Source: Candidatus Caldilinea saccharophila | GTDB taxonomy: Bacteria > Chloroflexota > Anaerolineae > Caldilineales > Caldilineaceae | NCBI GenBank assembly: GCA_016710365.1 | Contig: JADJVW010000003.1 | Coordinates: 84,501-148,500, forward strand | DNA: 64,000 nucleotides | Reading direction: 5' to 3' | Part shown: piece by piece, positions 40,321 through 49,631 of the stretch | How positions within the stretch are numbered: position 1 is the stretch's first letter | Layout: each line of letters starts with the position of its first letter | The notes under the pieces: generated by a model | The model's database searches: none | What the model was told of the DNA's origin: nothing | Seen by the model: only the letters and a program-made list of their open reading frames with translations | Position numbers and translations under genes: made by a program

Positions 40321-41514
40321 CTATCGCCGCGCCTGCTTGCTCAACTGCTTGCGGCTGAAGTGAAACTGTAGGCCCTGTTGTTCGGCGAACTGCTGAAAGA
40401 GCGCGTAGAAGTGGTCGCGGTCGGCCTGTTTGAGCACGGCTACGGCGTCGGCGGTCTCGATGGCGTAGGGATAGCCGCCCGCGCCAACGATGCATTCAGC
40501 GCGCACGCGGTCGACGATAGCGCCGGCCAACCCCGCCTCCGCGAGCCAGCGCGGCAGTTCGATGCGCGCCGGCGGTCGCTCTGCGGCCAGCCGAATATAG
40601 CAGAAGGCCACGTTCTGATAAAATTCGGCGTTGCCCTGCTGGCTGAGTAGGTCGTTGCGGGCGCAAATAAAGAACGGCGTACGGTCGCCCCAGTTGGGCA
40701 GCAGCGGCGCAAAGAGCGCGCCGTCGGTGAGGCTCATGTAGGGCGGGCCGGCCACCGTGTTGATGAGCATCACGACATCGCGGCTGCCCGAACTGTCGAC
40801 AAAGCCGGCAAGCGGAACTGCTAATCTTGCCGATGTGTCCAACAACGTCCGCACCGCGTCCAGATACGCCTCGGCGCGATTGGGGCGAATCTGCCCGGCA
40901 AAGCTGATGATAAATGAACCATCGAAGAAGCAGAGCGGCGCTTCGCCGGCGTCTGGCGCAGCAAAGCGCTCCATCAGCGCCATCAGTTGCTTGCATTCGC
41001 CAACAAAGCGCTGCTGATTGACGCGCCAATCCGGGAACTCGCCGCCTTCTTCCTCGCCCAATTCCTGCGGCGCGAGCACCTCGAAGCGCACGTCTTTCTC
41101 ATAGCGCCCGCCAGGGACATGATAGTTGATGTACCAGCCGATCTGCACCGCGCCGAGCGGCGTCGACAACTCCTTGCTCGGCGGAATCTGACTGCCGTCG
41201 ACGGCGGCCACTGGGCGTCCTTGCAACACGGTGAGCGCCCAGGCACGCGCCTCCTGATGATGCTGCCAGCGTTCGGTGCAGGAGACGCATAGCGCTGTGG
41301 CCTCGTCGAGCTCAGGGGTGGGCAGTGCGCCCGGCCATGCCTGCCCGCGCTCGGCCACGCGCGCGCTTATCTCCGCCGCCGACATCTGCAGAAAGCGCTC
41401 AAGCAATTGCTGACGCAGATCGAACTCGCTGCGTTGTGCGGCCTGATATTCTTCAAATTTTGCGCGCTTGTCTTCCAGCGCATCGATCACTTTGTTACGA
41501 CTTAGCATACCCAT
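40321..41514 (-). CDS. nurA: NurA-domain nuclease
   Basis: A 397-residue protein with the NurA domain, a 5'-3' nuclease that in archaea works with the HerA translocase in DNA end resection. Metal-binding acidic motifs are VAAVDGSQIPPSKE (first Asp, residue ~107) and LCFFDGSFIISF. The latter is followed by LAGFVDSSGSRDVVMLINT and FICARNDLLSQ. The N-terminal ~95 residues are helical. No herA gene is in the window. It is divergent from the JAMM gene. Two ATGs at 41514 and 41508 are possible starts. Confidence 0.83.
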   Translation of the reverse strand: MGMLSRNKVIDALEDKRAKFEEYQAAQRSEFDLRQQLLERFLQMSAAEISARVAERGQAWPGALPTPELDEATALCVSCTERWQHHQEARAWALTVLQGRPVAAVDGSQIPPSKELSTPLGAVQIGWYINYHVPGGRYEKDVRFEVLAPQELGEEEGGEFPDWRVNQQRFVGECKQLMALMERFAAPDAGEAPLCFFDGSFIISFAGQIRPNRAEAYLDAVRTLLDTSARLAVPLAGFVDSSGSRDVVMLINTVAGPPYMSLTDGALFAPLLPNWGDRTPFFICARNDLLSQQGNAEFYQNVAFCYIRLAAERPPARIELPRWLAEAGLAGAIVDRVRAECIVGAGGYPYAIETADAVAVLKQADRDHFYALFQQFAEQQGLQFHFSRKQLSKQARR

Positions 41515-41564
41515 GTATGATAGCTGTTTGTTGGGGAATCGCCAATGGAAAGAAAGGGCAGAAA

Positions 41565-42182
41565 ATGCGTGCTAGCGAAGCTGTGAAAATCCCTGTCGCC
41601 GTCGCGGAGGCGATTATCGCCCACGCGCGTGAGGGCAAGCCGGAGGAAGTATGCGGCATCGTGCGCGGGCGCGGGTTGGTCGCGTGCGAAGCGGTGCGCG
41701 GCCGCAACATCGCCGCCGAGCGCATCGAGAACTATGATGTCGATCCGCAGACGCTGCTGCTTCAGTTTACCTTTGAGGATCAGGGCGACGAGATGATGGC
41801 GATCTACCATTCGCATCCGGCGTCGGTCGCGTATCCGTCCGCCACGGACGCGTGGAACGCACATTACCCCGACAGCATCTATCTGATCTGCTCGCTGGAA
41901 GTTGACGACGCGCCGGTGCTGCGTGCGTTTCGCATGACGCCCCACTGGATCGAGCTAGAGCTGGCGCGCCTGCGCCGCGACCTGCCTTTCCAAGCGGTGC
42001 GCAGTGGTCTCTTTGGCTATTTTCAGCCCGCCGACGCGCCCGCGCCCCCGCTGCTGGCGCCGATCGCGGCGTTGGCGCCAGCCCCATTTTATGTGGATTT
42101 CTACACTGACGATCGGGATCGCATTGTCGACAGCCGCATCGTCTCGATCGTTGAACATCCTATTGACCTGGTGACATCATGA
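41565..42182 (+). CDS. JAMM/MPN-domain (Mov34) metalloprotease
   Basis: A 205-residue protein with a complete JAMM zinc site: Glu in KPEEVCGIVRG (residue ~28), then H-x-H in AIYHSHPASVAYPSATD with the downstream Ser and Asp. Bacterial JAMM proteins cleave isopeptides, release sulfur-carrier proteins, or act in siderophore-type pathways. No ThiS/MoaD-like partner is seen nearby. ATG 41565 follows AAAGGG by about 7 bases. Its TGA overlaps the ATG of the next gene (ATGA), so the two are translationally coupled. The C-terminal ~75 residues are an extra domain of unknown role. Confidence 0.85.
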   Translation: MRASEAVKIPVAVAEAIIAHAREGKPEEVCGIVRGRGLVACEAVRGRNIAAERIENYDVDPQTLLLQFTFEDQGDEMMAIYHSHPASVAYPSATDAWNAHYPDSIYLICSLEVDDAPVLRAFRMTPHWIELELARLRRDLPFQAVRSGLFGYFQPADAPAPPLLAPIAALAPAPFYVDFYTDDRDRIVDSRIVSIVEHPIDLVTS

Positions 42183-43282
42183 AACAACCAAACAATGGCC
42201 TGCACGGCGCACCCGTTGAACACGCAGTCGCCATCATCGGCGCCGGGCCGATCGGCATCGAGCTGGCCGTCTGTCTGAAGCGCGCGGGCGTCGACTATAT
42301 CCACCTGGACGCCAATCAGATCGCTCACACGATCACGTGGTGGCCGCGCAACACGAGCTTTTTCAGCACGACCGAGCGGCTGGCGATTGCCGGCGCGCCC
42401 ATCCAGAACAACCATCAACAGCGCATCACCGGGGAGGAGTATATCGCTTATCTGCGCGGGGTTGTCGAGCAGTTCGACCTGCCCATTCAGACCTACGAGC
42501 CGGTGACGGCGCTGGCGCGTCAAGCGGAAGGCTTCCTCATCACGACGCAGCCGTTGGCGGGGACGCGCCACTATCGCGCCCGGCGGGTGGTGCTGGCGAT
42601 CGGCGATATGCACTTTCCGCATCGGTTGAACATTCCCGGCGAAGACCTGCCGCACGTTGCGCATTACTTCCGCGACCCGCACGACTATTTCCGCCGGCGC
42701 GTGCTGATCGTCGGCGGCAAGAACTCGGCGGTCGAGGCGGCGTTGCGCTGCTGGCGCGGCGGCGCCCAGGTGACGATCAGCTATCGCCGGCCCTGGTTCG
42801 ACGAGCAGCGCGTCAAACACTGGCTGTTGCCCGACGTGCAGGCGCAGATCGAGGCCGGCACGATCCGCTTTCTGCCTTCGACCGCGCCGGTTGAAATCAC
42901 GCGGACGCATGTCGTGCTGGCGCCTACGCACGACGGCCAACCGACGGACGGCCCAACGCTGGTGCATGAAACCGACTTTGTCCTGCTGGCCACCGGCTTT
43001 CGCGGCGATCAGTCGTTGCTGGAAATGGCCGGCGTGCAGTTGGAAGGCGAAAATTGCGTCCCGGTTTACGATCCAGCCACGATGGAGACGAACGTGCCCG
43101 GGCTTTATCTTGCCGGCACCGTGGCCGCGGGGGTGCAGCAACGCTATGTACTCTTCATCGAAAACAGCCACGAACACGTGGGGAAGATCACGCAGGCGGT
43201 CACAGGGCAGTGGCCGTCCGCGTTGGGAGATGTGCGCAATCGCAACTACGAACTTGGGCTAGACGCCATCGAGGCCAACTAA
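42179..43282 (+). CDS. YpdA-like FAD/NAD(P)-binding oxidoreductase
   Basis: A 367-residue flavoprotein. It has two dinucleotide-binding motifs: AVAIIGAGPIGIELAVCLKRAG (FAD, residues ~16-37) and VLIVGGKNSAVEAALRCWRGGA (NADPH, ~178-199). TSFFSTTERLAIAGAPI and YVLFIENSHEHV are typical of the YpdA family, proposed bacillithiol-disulfide reductases. Whether this organism makes bacillithiol cannot be told here. It is coupled to the JAMM gene by a 4-base overlap and converges on the MFS gene with a 4-base overlap. Confidence 0.87.
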   Translation: MKQPNNGLHGAPVEHAVAIIGAGPIGIELAVCLKRAGVDYIHLDANQIAHTITWWPRNTSFFSTTERLAIAGAPIQNNHQQRITGEEYIAYLRGVVEQFDLPIQTYEPVTALARQAEGFLITTQPLAGTRHYRARRVVLAIGDMHFPHRLNIPGEDLPHVAHYFRDPHDYFRRRVLIVGGKNSAVEAALRCWRGGAQVTISYRRPWFDEQRVKHWLLPDVQAQIEAGTIRFLPSTAPVEITRTHVVLAPTHDGQPTDGPTLVHETDFVLLATGFRGDQSLLEMAGVQLEGENCVPVYDPATMETNVPGLYLAGTVAAGVQQRYVLFIENSHEHVGKITQAVTGQWPSALGDVRNRNYELGLDAIEAN

Positions 43283-44662
43283 GCGAGCCTGCGCAATTGC
43301 GGCGTCAGGCGAAAGACCACCAACGACGCGCCAAACGTCAGCACGGCAAACAGCAGGATCGCCACGTTCATTCCGATCGCCTGGGAGAGCGCCCCCAGCG
43401 CCAAGTTGCCAAACGGCGTGAAGCCAAAGAAGGTCAGCGTATAGAGGCTCATCACGCGCGCGCATCTCGTTAGTGACGCGCGTCTGCAACAGCGTGTTGA
43501 TGAGCGTGAACTGAAGCATGAAACCGACGCCCAATAGCGCTGCCAGCAGCAGGGCGGCCGGGAAATTGCGATTAAGGGCAAACATTCCCAACACGACGGG
43601 AAAACTCATCGCCGCATAGAAAAGCCATTGCCCGCGCTGCCCCCGGTCTCCATAGGTCGCCACCAAAAACGCGCCTGTCACCGCGCCGATGCCGGCCGCC
43701 GCGGTCAACAGGCCAAAGCCGACCGCGCCACCGTTTAGAATCCGATCCGCAAAGGCGGGCAGCACTGTGTTGTAGGCGATGCCAAAGGTGCTGAACGCAA
43801 GCGACAACATGAGCAGCCCCTTCATCTCCGGCTTTCCCGCCACGTAGCGCAAGCCGCTCTGCAACTGCTGCCAGGGCGAGCGGCGATCGGTGACGGTGCG
43901 CTCGCTGGCAATGCGCATCGCCAGCAGGCTGATGATCACGGCTAAGAAGGAAAGCCCGTTGAACGTAAAACACCACGCCGATCCCACCGTCGCCAGCAGG
44001 ATGCCGCCAAAGGCCGGGCCAACCACGCGCGCGGCATTGAAAGTCATCGAGTTCAACGCAATGGCATTAGACAGGTCATTGCTGCCCACCATCTCGACCA
44101 CAAACGATTGACGCGCCGGGCCATCGAAGGCGTTAATGACGCCCAGCACCACAGCCAGTACGATAATGTGCCACACTTGCACCGTGCCGGTGAAGGTCAG
44201 AAACGCCAGCACAAAGGCCAGTAGCATGGCGCTCACCTGCGTCATGACGATCACGTCGCGCTTGCGCACCTGATCGATGATAACGCCCGCCCAAGGCGTC
44301 ACGATCAGCGCGGGGATGGCCGACGCAAAGCCGACCACGCCCAGCATTGCCTCCGACCGGCTCAACTCATAGACGAGCCAACCTTGCGCCACGATTTGCA
44401 TCCACGTGCCCGCCAGGGAAACCAACTGTCCAAAGAGATAGAGCTGAAAGTTGCGGTGTTGGAGCGCGCGGAAGGTCTCGATGCGCCGCGCCTGCCGTGC
44501 GCGCATCGGCGCCACTTCGGGCGGAAGCTGAGGATTGAGCGGCGGATCGAGCATCTCGACCTTGACGCCGTGCGCAACGGGTGAGATGGAAGCTGGCCGG
44601 CTGTCGACGGCGTCCTCTCCCTCCGGCGTTGACTGTTGATCGGGATGCTCCAGAGTTTTCAT
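43279..44662 (-). pseudogene. MFS exporter (PF05977/EntS-like), frameshifted near the C-terminus
   Basis: About 460 residues once corrected, with twelve helices. FRALQHRNFQLYLFGQLVSLAGTWMQIVAQGWLVYELS and FDGPARQSFVVEMVG are typical of the EntS-like MFS exporters. The frame is intact from 44662 to about 43458. The last 59 residues (RVMSLYTLTFFGFTPFGNLALGALSQAIG...) are in another frame ending at 43279. Restoring one CG in the tract ATGCGCGCGCGTGATG yields MRARVMSLYTL, the family consensus. Without it the frame runs to 43259 with a nonsense tail. The start overlaps the MarR gene's end by 4 bases. Probably a drug or metabolite efflux pump. Confidence 0.85.
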
Positions 44663-45168
44663 GCGCGGGCGATCTCACTTGCTGTTTCATTGGTTGGATG
44701 GCTTGCCGCGCCCCTTGGGGCGTCAACGGCATGATTTATCACAAAAATTGGGCGCAGCACGTTCATGGCGCGCAAGACAACCTGACGGTCGCCTTCGGGC
44801 AGCGGTTCGAGCTGGCGCGCCAGCCACGCCAGCGTTCCCTCCAGCGCGCGGGTGTGGAGCGCGGCGCCGGCCTCCGTCAAGGTGAGCGTCACGCGCCGGC
44901 GGTCGAGCAGGCTGGTTTGGCGCAGCACCAGGCTATCCTCGACCAGTCCATTGATCAGCACCGACATACTGGGCAACGTCATACCGATAAACTCCGCCGC
45001 GTCGGAGAGCGAGCAGCCGGGCTGGCGGGCAATGTAAGCCAGCGTGCGAAACTGCGGCACCGAAAGCTCATGCAGACGTTCGGCGCGCATCTCCACCCGG
45101 ATGGCCTGCACGATGGCGGGCGTGGCGTCAAGAATAGCGCGTGCGCAGGATTGGATCGAATCGCTCAA
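44659..45168 (-). CDS. MarR-family transcriptional regulator
   Basis: A 169-residue winged-helix repressor. LSVPQFRTLAYIARQPGCSLSDAAEFIGMTLPSMSVLINGLVEDSLVLRQTSLLDRRRVTLTLTEAG covers the HTH and the DRR wing of MarR proteins. I place the start at TTG 45168 (AAAGG 7 bases upstream). The longer frame to 45231 would read through the promoter itself, TTGACG-N17-TATAAT at 45231-45203. It is coupled to the MFS exporter gene (4-base overlap), the classic efflux-repressor arrangement, so it likely controls this operon in response to a phenolic or drug-like ligand. Confidence 0.9.
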   Translation of the reverse strand: MSDSIQSCARAILDATPAIVQAIRVEMRAERLHELSVPQFRTLAYIARQPGCSLSDAAEFIGMTLPSMSVLINGLVEDSLVLRQTSLLDRRRVTLTLTEAGAALHTRALEGTLAWLARQLEPLPEGDRQVVLRAMNVLRPIFVINHAVDAPRGAASHPTNETASEIARA

Positions 45169-45202
45169 TGGTTTGCCTTTCAAATAGTTAGTCAGACGAA
45201 GT

Positions 45203-45231
45203 ATTATATTTTCTTTCCTTTTTGGCGTCAA
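45203..45231 (-). promoter_or_regulatory. Sigma-70 promoter of the marR-MFS operon
   Basis: On the minus strand, TTGACG (45231-45226), a 17-base spacer and a consensus TATAAT (45208-45203). Transcription would start near 45196, about 28 bases before the TTG start at 45168. Confidence 0.75.
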
Positions 45232-45253
45232 CCTGCGCGGCGCGGGAGCTACT

Positions 45254-46231
45254 TCACGGTTGAGCTTCCCTTTGCCACGGCAGCCGCTCCATGTCCACGT
45301 TGCCGCCCGACAGGATCACGCCCACGCGCAGGCCGCGCAGGTCGAGCCTGCCTTGCCACAGCACTGCCACCGGCACGACGCCCGACGGCTCGACGACCAG
45401 CTTGGCGCGCTCCCACATGAACTTCATGGCGGCGATGATCGCCTCCTCGCTCACGGTGACGATCTGCTCTACATGCTGCTGGATGATCGGAAATGTGAGG
45501 CTGCCTAACGAGGTGAGCAGCCCGTCGGCGATGGTGTTGGGCGCGGCAGAGGGCAGAATCTGCCCGGCGGCCAGCGAACGGAAGGCATCGTCAGCGCCGG
45601 CCGGCTCCCCCGCAATGACGCGCATCTGCGGCGCGATCGACTTGGCGGCCAGCGCGGTCCCACTCAACAACCCACCACCGCCCACCGGCGCGAGGATCAC
45701 ATCCAGGTCGGAGACATCTTCCAGCAGTTCGAGCGTAGCCGTGCCCTGCCCGGCAATCACGCGTACGTCGTTGTAGGGATGCACCACCGCGGCGCCCGTC
45801 TCCGCGACAACTTGCGCGAGAGTGGCTTCACGCGCGGCCAGCGTCGGCTCACAGAGCGTGATAACGCCCCCGTACCCCGCGACCGCGGCTCGTTTGACGG
45901 CAGGCGCGTTGCTCGGCATAACGATGTAGGCCGGGATGCCGCGCAGGCGTGCGGCCAACGCCAGCGCCTGCGCGTGGTTGCCGGAAGAATGCGTTGCCAC
46001 GCCGCGGCTTGCTTGTTCGTCGCTGAGCGAGAAAACCGCGTTGCACGCGCCGCGGAATTTGAACGCGCCGACCTTCTGAAAATTCTCACACTTCAGGAAA
46101 ACCTGCGCGCCGACGCGCGCGTCGAGGCTGTGGCAAGTCATCACCGGCGTGCGATGCGCGTAGGGTCGAATACGCGCGGCGGCAGATCGGATATCCGAAA
46201 TGGTGGGTATGGTTATGGCAGTTGATGACAT
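45254..46231 (-). CDS. PLP-dependent threonine/serine dehydratase-like enzyme
   Basis: A 325-residue fold-type II PLP enzyme. The Schiff-base Lys is in KVGAFKFRGACNAV (residue ~58), the substrate loop is THSSGNHAQALALAA, and the phosphate-binding glycine loop is APVGGGGLLSG. VIAGEPAGADDA and ILSGGNVD at the C-terminus match short catabolic threonine dehydratases, serine racemases and hydroxyaspartate ammonia-lyases. There is no ACT domain, so isoleucine feedback is not expected. ATG 46231 has GGGAG 11 bases upstream. It is co-oriented and 62 bases downstream of the SARP regulator. Confidence 0.9.
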   Translation of the reverse strand: MSSTAITIPTISDIRSAAARIRPYAHRTPVMTCHSLDARVGAQVFLKCENFQKVGAFKFRGACNAVFSLSDEQASRGVATHSSGNHAQALALAARLRGIPAYIVMPSNAPAVKRAAVAGYGGVITLCEPTLAAREATLAQVVAETGAAVVHPYNDVRVIAGQGTATLELLEDVSDLDVILAPVGGGGLLSGTALAAKSIAPQMRVIAGEPAGADDAFRSLAAGQILPSAAPNTIADGLLTSLGSLTFPIIQQHVEQIVTVSEEAIIAAMKFMWERAKLVVEPSGVVPVAVLWQGRLDLRGLRVGVILSGGNVDMERLPWQREAQP

Positions 46232-46293
46232 AATGGAATCTGTACTCCCAAAAAAGTGTTGCAGCAAGCAAGATTTGTGGGCGCGGCTGCGCA

Positions 46294-49200
46294 TCACAGA
46301 TGAGCCAAGACGTGCGCGAGCGAAAAGATCTGACTTTTTGCGTGCTCCACGCGTGACTGCCGGCTCGTGTACGCCGCCAGCAACTCGGTCGCGATCGTGC
46401 GCGTCGCAACCGTACTGGCGGGGGCAGCAGCAACGTGATCGAGCAGTGCGGCAGCTTCGGCGCTGCGCTGCTGCTGCAGCCAGAGCCGCGCCACCTGCAG
46501 CAGCGCATCCATCTGCACGGCGTGGGCGTCCGCCTGCATTGCCTTGCGCAGCGCCGTATGCAAAAGACTCCGGCACGGTTCGTATTGCTCCTGCGCCAGT
46601 GCGGCTTCCGCCTGACGCACGAGACAACGCGCCTCATCCATCCAGTTGCCGGCGGTGCGGTGCAACTCGACGGCATCGGCAAAATGCTGGGCCGCGACGG
46701 CGTATTCGCCGGTGGCGAAGGCGATGTCACCCAAAGAAGCCGTCGCCATGCCAATCCCACTCGTGTAATCCAACTGCTCGGCATAGTCAAGGCTTGCGCG
46801 CTGATAGCGCTGCGCCGCGGCATATTCGCCGGCGTTGGCAAGCAACACGGCCAGCCGATAGGTGTTGTGGACGAGCAGATAAGCGTTGCCAGTCGGTTCG
46901 GCGATGACTTGCGCGCGCTGTGCGTAGTCGAGTGCGGCAGCCTCGTTTCCCGCCACCATATGCATCTCGGCAATATTGCCCAGCGCCGTGGCGCGACCCC
47001 AGGCGCTGTCGGCGGCGGTGTAGGCATCCAATGCGCGGTGAAATTCCGCCAACGTGCGCTTCAGATCGCCCAGGCCGAAATAAGCGCCGCCCAGAAAAAT
47101 ATACGCATGACCAAGCACCCAGGGATCGGCCTGTTCGTCGCACAGCATGTCGAGCGCTTCCTCAGTCAACGCGCGGGCGCGCGCAAAGTTGCCCACGCGG
47201 AACTCAAAGACTCCCTCCATCGCTTGCACTCGCGCCAATACGATACGCTCCGCAGGGCTGGTCGGGTTGACCGCTGCCAGTTGCTGACCGGCGAGCCGGC
47301 AGAGGTCGCGCGCCACCTGGATCAACCCAGCAATATCGAAGACCAGGAGCAGCGCGTCGAGTGTATCGTCGAAGAAGGAGAAGGCGCGCTGCTCACCGGC
47401 CAACTGCCAGGCCTGCCAAATATTGTCCAGCTCACGGCGTACAGCGTTGAGCGCATCCGGCTGCCCCGCGCCATAGAGCGCGGGGGTGTGCAGCTTGAGA
47501 AAGTGCGCAAAGTAGGCGACATGTCGCCGCGTCGTCCTGGCAAGATGTAGCGGATCGCCGTGCAGTTGCTCTACGGCAAATTGGAGCAACAGCGGATGGC
47601 GCCGGTAGCGGCCATCCGCTGTACGGCGCAGCAGCGAATGGTCCACCAGCCGCGCCAGCGTGGCCGGCGTCGCGTCGACCACCGCGCGCGCGGCGCCGGC
47701 ATCGAAGCCGCCGCGGAAAATAGCGGCGCCAGCGTAGACCGCCTGTTCCTCCGCCGCCAACATCCGCCACGAGGACGCAAAGACCGCGCGCAGGCTGCGA
47801 TGACGCGGCGGTGCATCGTGCATGGTGGAAGTCAGAATGTCGGCGCTGTGCGCGATCTCGCTGAGGACTTCGTCGATGGCGAGCGTGCGCAGCCATGCCG
47901 CTGCCAGTTCGATTGCCAGCGGCATACCGTCTACGGCCCGGCAGATCTGCGCGAGGACCTCCTTGTTTTGCGCGGTGAGGGCGAAGGCAGCATCTTGTTG
48001 CTGGGCGCGGCGCACAAGCAACTCAACCGCGGCAAAGGTTTCAGCAGCCGGGTCGTCGTCCGGCGCAGGCGAGGGGAGTCCCTCAATTTCGACGATGCGC
48101 TCCGCCTGCATTTGCAAGCGCACGCGCGAGGTGACGAGGATGCACAGCATGGAGGCATCGGTCAGCAGCCGAGCGATAGAATCGAGATTGGCAGGCGTCA
48201 GTGCATGTTCAAAATTATCCAGGATCAGCAACGCATCTCGATGACGCAGATAGTTGACCAAAGTTTGCAGCAGGTTGTCAACGCCTAGCGTGGGGATGCG
48301 CAGGGCTGTGAGGATGGCCGGAATGATGTCGTCTGCGTCGCCCACGGGGATCAGAGAGACGAACCAGACGCCGCCGAGATGATAATCGATGCGCTCGGCG
48401 GCGGCCTGCATCGCCAGCCGCGTCTTGCCGATGCCGCCCGGACCGATCAGCGTGACCAGGCGGGCGGTCGGGTCGGCAAGCAGGCGGCGCAGCACGCGCA
48501 GTTCGTCGTTGCGCCCCACGAACGCATTGATCGGCGGCAGCAGGTTGTGGCGCAGGCCGCGCAGCGCCATTTTGATCTGTTCGGCCAGTTCACTCGTTTC
48601 GATTGCGGGTTCAACGTCGAAGACCGCACGCATCGTGCGGCGGCACTGTTCGTATTGCGTCAACGCAGCACTGCGCTGCCCGGTGCGCGCCAGCGCCAGC
48701 ATGAGTTGGCGGTGCGCCTCCTCGCGCCAGGGATCGAGGGCAAGCAGGCGCGTGGCGCTGTCGATGGCGTCGGCAAAACGCGCCTCAGCCATTTGGAGTC
48801 CGACCAGCTCATGCAGCGCGTTGAGCGCCAACTCGCGCAGTCGTGCGCGCTGCATCGTGAGCCAATCCTCAAAATCGGGCGCCTCGTGCAAGAGCACGCC
48901 TTCGAACAAATCGCCTCGATAAAGCATCGTCGCCGCGGTGAGCCGGGCGATATGTGCTTCTGGCGGCAGATGCGCGGCGCCTTTGATGCTGTGCGCAAAC
49001 TCAGCTACGTCAAGCCAATACGCCGACTCGGTGCGCAGGGCAACGCTTTCCCGCGTGATATCCAGGTAAGGATCGAGCACTTTGCGCAGACTGGTCAGCA
49101 CCTGGCGCAAGTTGTTCTTGGCGTCGCCGGCACCCATTTCGCCCCAAAAGAGCGTCGCAAGCAGTTCGCGCTGCACAGGCCGCCCGACGACCGCCAGGTA

Positions 49201-49305
49201 TCCCAACAGCGCCGGCGCCTTGTTGGAGATAAAGGCAGTGATCGGAACGTTGCCTTGGCGAATTTCCAGGCCACCAAACAACCGAATTTGCAAATCGGCC
49301 GTCAT
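46294..49305 (-). CDS. AfsR/SARP-like transcriptional activator (BTAD, NB-ARC, TPR)
   Basis: A 1003-residue regulator. Residues 1-95 form an OmpR-like winged helix (LQIRLFGGLEIRQGNVPITAF). Residues ~95-240 are the bacterial transcriptional activation domain (BTAD; DWLTMQRARLRELALNALHELVG). The NB-ARC ATPase follows, with Walker A GPGGIGKTRLAMQAA (~residue 288), Walker B ALLILDNFEHAL and GMPLAIELAAAWLR. The C-terminal ~350 residues are TPR helices. ATG 49305 follows GGAG by 7 bases. Such STAND-type proteins switch on target genes when a ligand is sensed. It is divergent from the small protein/RidA/cupredoxin/cytochrome cluster, the nearest candidate target. Confidence 0.92.
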   Translation of the reverse strand: MTADLQIRLFGGLEIRQGNVPITAFISNKAPALLGYLAVVGRPVQRELLATLFWGEMGAGDAKNNLRQVLTSLRKVLDPYLDITRESVALRTESAYWLDVAEFAHSIKGAAHLPPEAHIARLTAATMLYRGDLFEGVLLHEAPDFEDWLTMQRARLRELALNALHELVGLQMAEARFADAIDSATRLLALDPWREEAHRQLMLALARTGQRSAALTQYEQCRRTMRAVFDVEPAIETSELAEQIKMALRGLRHNLLPPINAFVGRNDELRVLRRLLADPTARLVTLIGPGGIGKTRLAMQAAAERIDYHLGGVWFVSLIPVGDADDIIPAILTALRIPTLGVDNLLQTLVNYLRHRDALLILDNFEHALTPANLDSIARLLTDASMLCILVTSRVRLQMQAERIVEIEGLPSPAPDDDPAAETFAAVELLVRRAQQQDAAFALTAQNKEVLAQICRAVDGMPLAIELAAAWLRTLAIDEVLSEIAHSADILTSTMHDAPPRHRSLRAVFASSWRMLAAEEQAVYAGAAIFRGGFDAGAARAVVDATPATLARLVDHSLLRRTADGRYRRHPLLLQFAVEQLHGDPLHLARTTRRHVAYFAHFLKLHTPALYGAGQPDALNAVRRELDNIWQAWQLAGEQRAFSFFDDTLDALLLVFDIAGLIQVARDLCRLAGQQLAAVNPTSPAERIVLARVQAMEGVFEFRVGNFARARALTEEALDMLCDEQADPWVLGHAYIFLGGAYFGLGDLKRTLAEFHRALDAYTAADSAWGRATALGNIAEMHMVAGNEAAALDYAQRAQVIAEPTGNAYLLVHNTYRLAVLLANAGEYAAAQRYQRASLDYAEQLDYTSGIGMATASLGDIAFATGEYAVAAQHFADAVELHRTAGNWMDEARCLVRQAEAALAQEQYEPCRSLLHTALRKAMQADAHAVQMDALLQVARLWLQQQRSAEAAALLDHVAAAPASTVATRTIATELLAAYTSRQSRVEHAKSQIFSLAHVLAHL

Positions 49306-49388
49306 CCATGTCTCCAACAAATGATTTCTAAATGATTACTGTGTAGGATGGGCATAGCGTACCACAGGCCGCAAGCAAGGGTGAAACG

Positions 49389-49619
49389 ATGAATACCAGC
49401 CCAGGGAAACGCACCATGCATTACCACAGCTTCATTCTTACACTTTGGCAGGAGGGAGAGACGATGCCTAACGCACCAACCATTTGGCGGTACAGCTTGG
49501 CCAATCCGCACACCGGCGAGCGCATCGGCTTTCGCGATGCTGTCGAGCTTGGTCGCTTTCTTACCCAGTGGGTGGCGCTGCTGCCGCCCAATACGAATGC
49601 TGATGAAATCACAAATTAG
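49389..49619 (+). CDS. Small conserved protein with a YSL-NPHTGER-GF motif
   Basis: 76 residues, or 66 from ATG 49419. The core, HSFILTLWQEG...TIWRYSLANPHTGERIGFRDAVELGRFLTQW, resembles a family of short proteins common in Chloroflexota and cyanobacteria that carry 'SLExPxTGExxGFxxLxxLxxFL'. The role is unknown. AAGGGTG precedes ATG 49389 and AGGG precedes ATG 49419. It lies divergent from the SARP regulator and 12 bases before the RidA-like gene, so it is likely the first gene of that cluster. Confidence 0.65.
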   Translation: MNTSPGKRTMHYHSFILTLWQEGETMPNAPTIWRYSLANPHTGERIGFRDAVELGRFLTQWVALLPPNTNADEITN

Positions 49620-49631
49620 GGAGGAATGAAC

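Noticed and set aside
39359..40363. A 334-codon plus-strand frame opposite the dipeptidase gene
   Set aside because: The dipeptidase has all metal ligands on the minus strand; this frame has no family features.
43259..43458. The C-terminal tail of the MFS frame as annotated by the longest open frame
   Set aside because: After the frameshift it reads nonsense, while another frame gives the conserved last helices ending at 43279.
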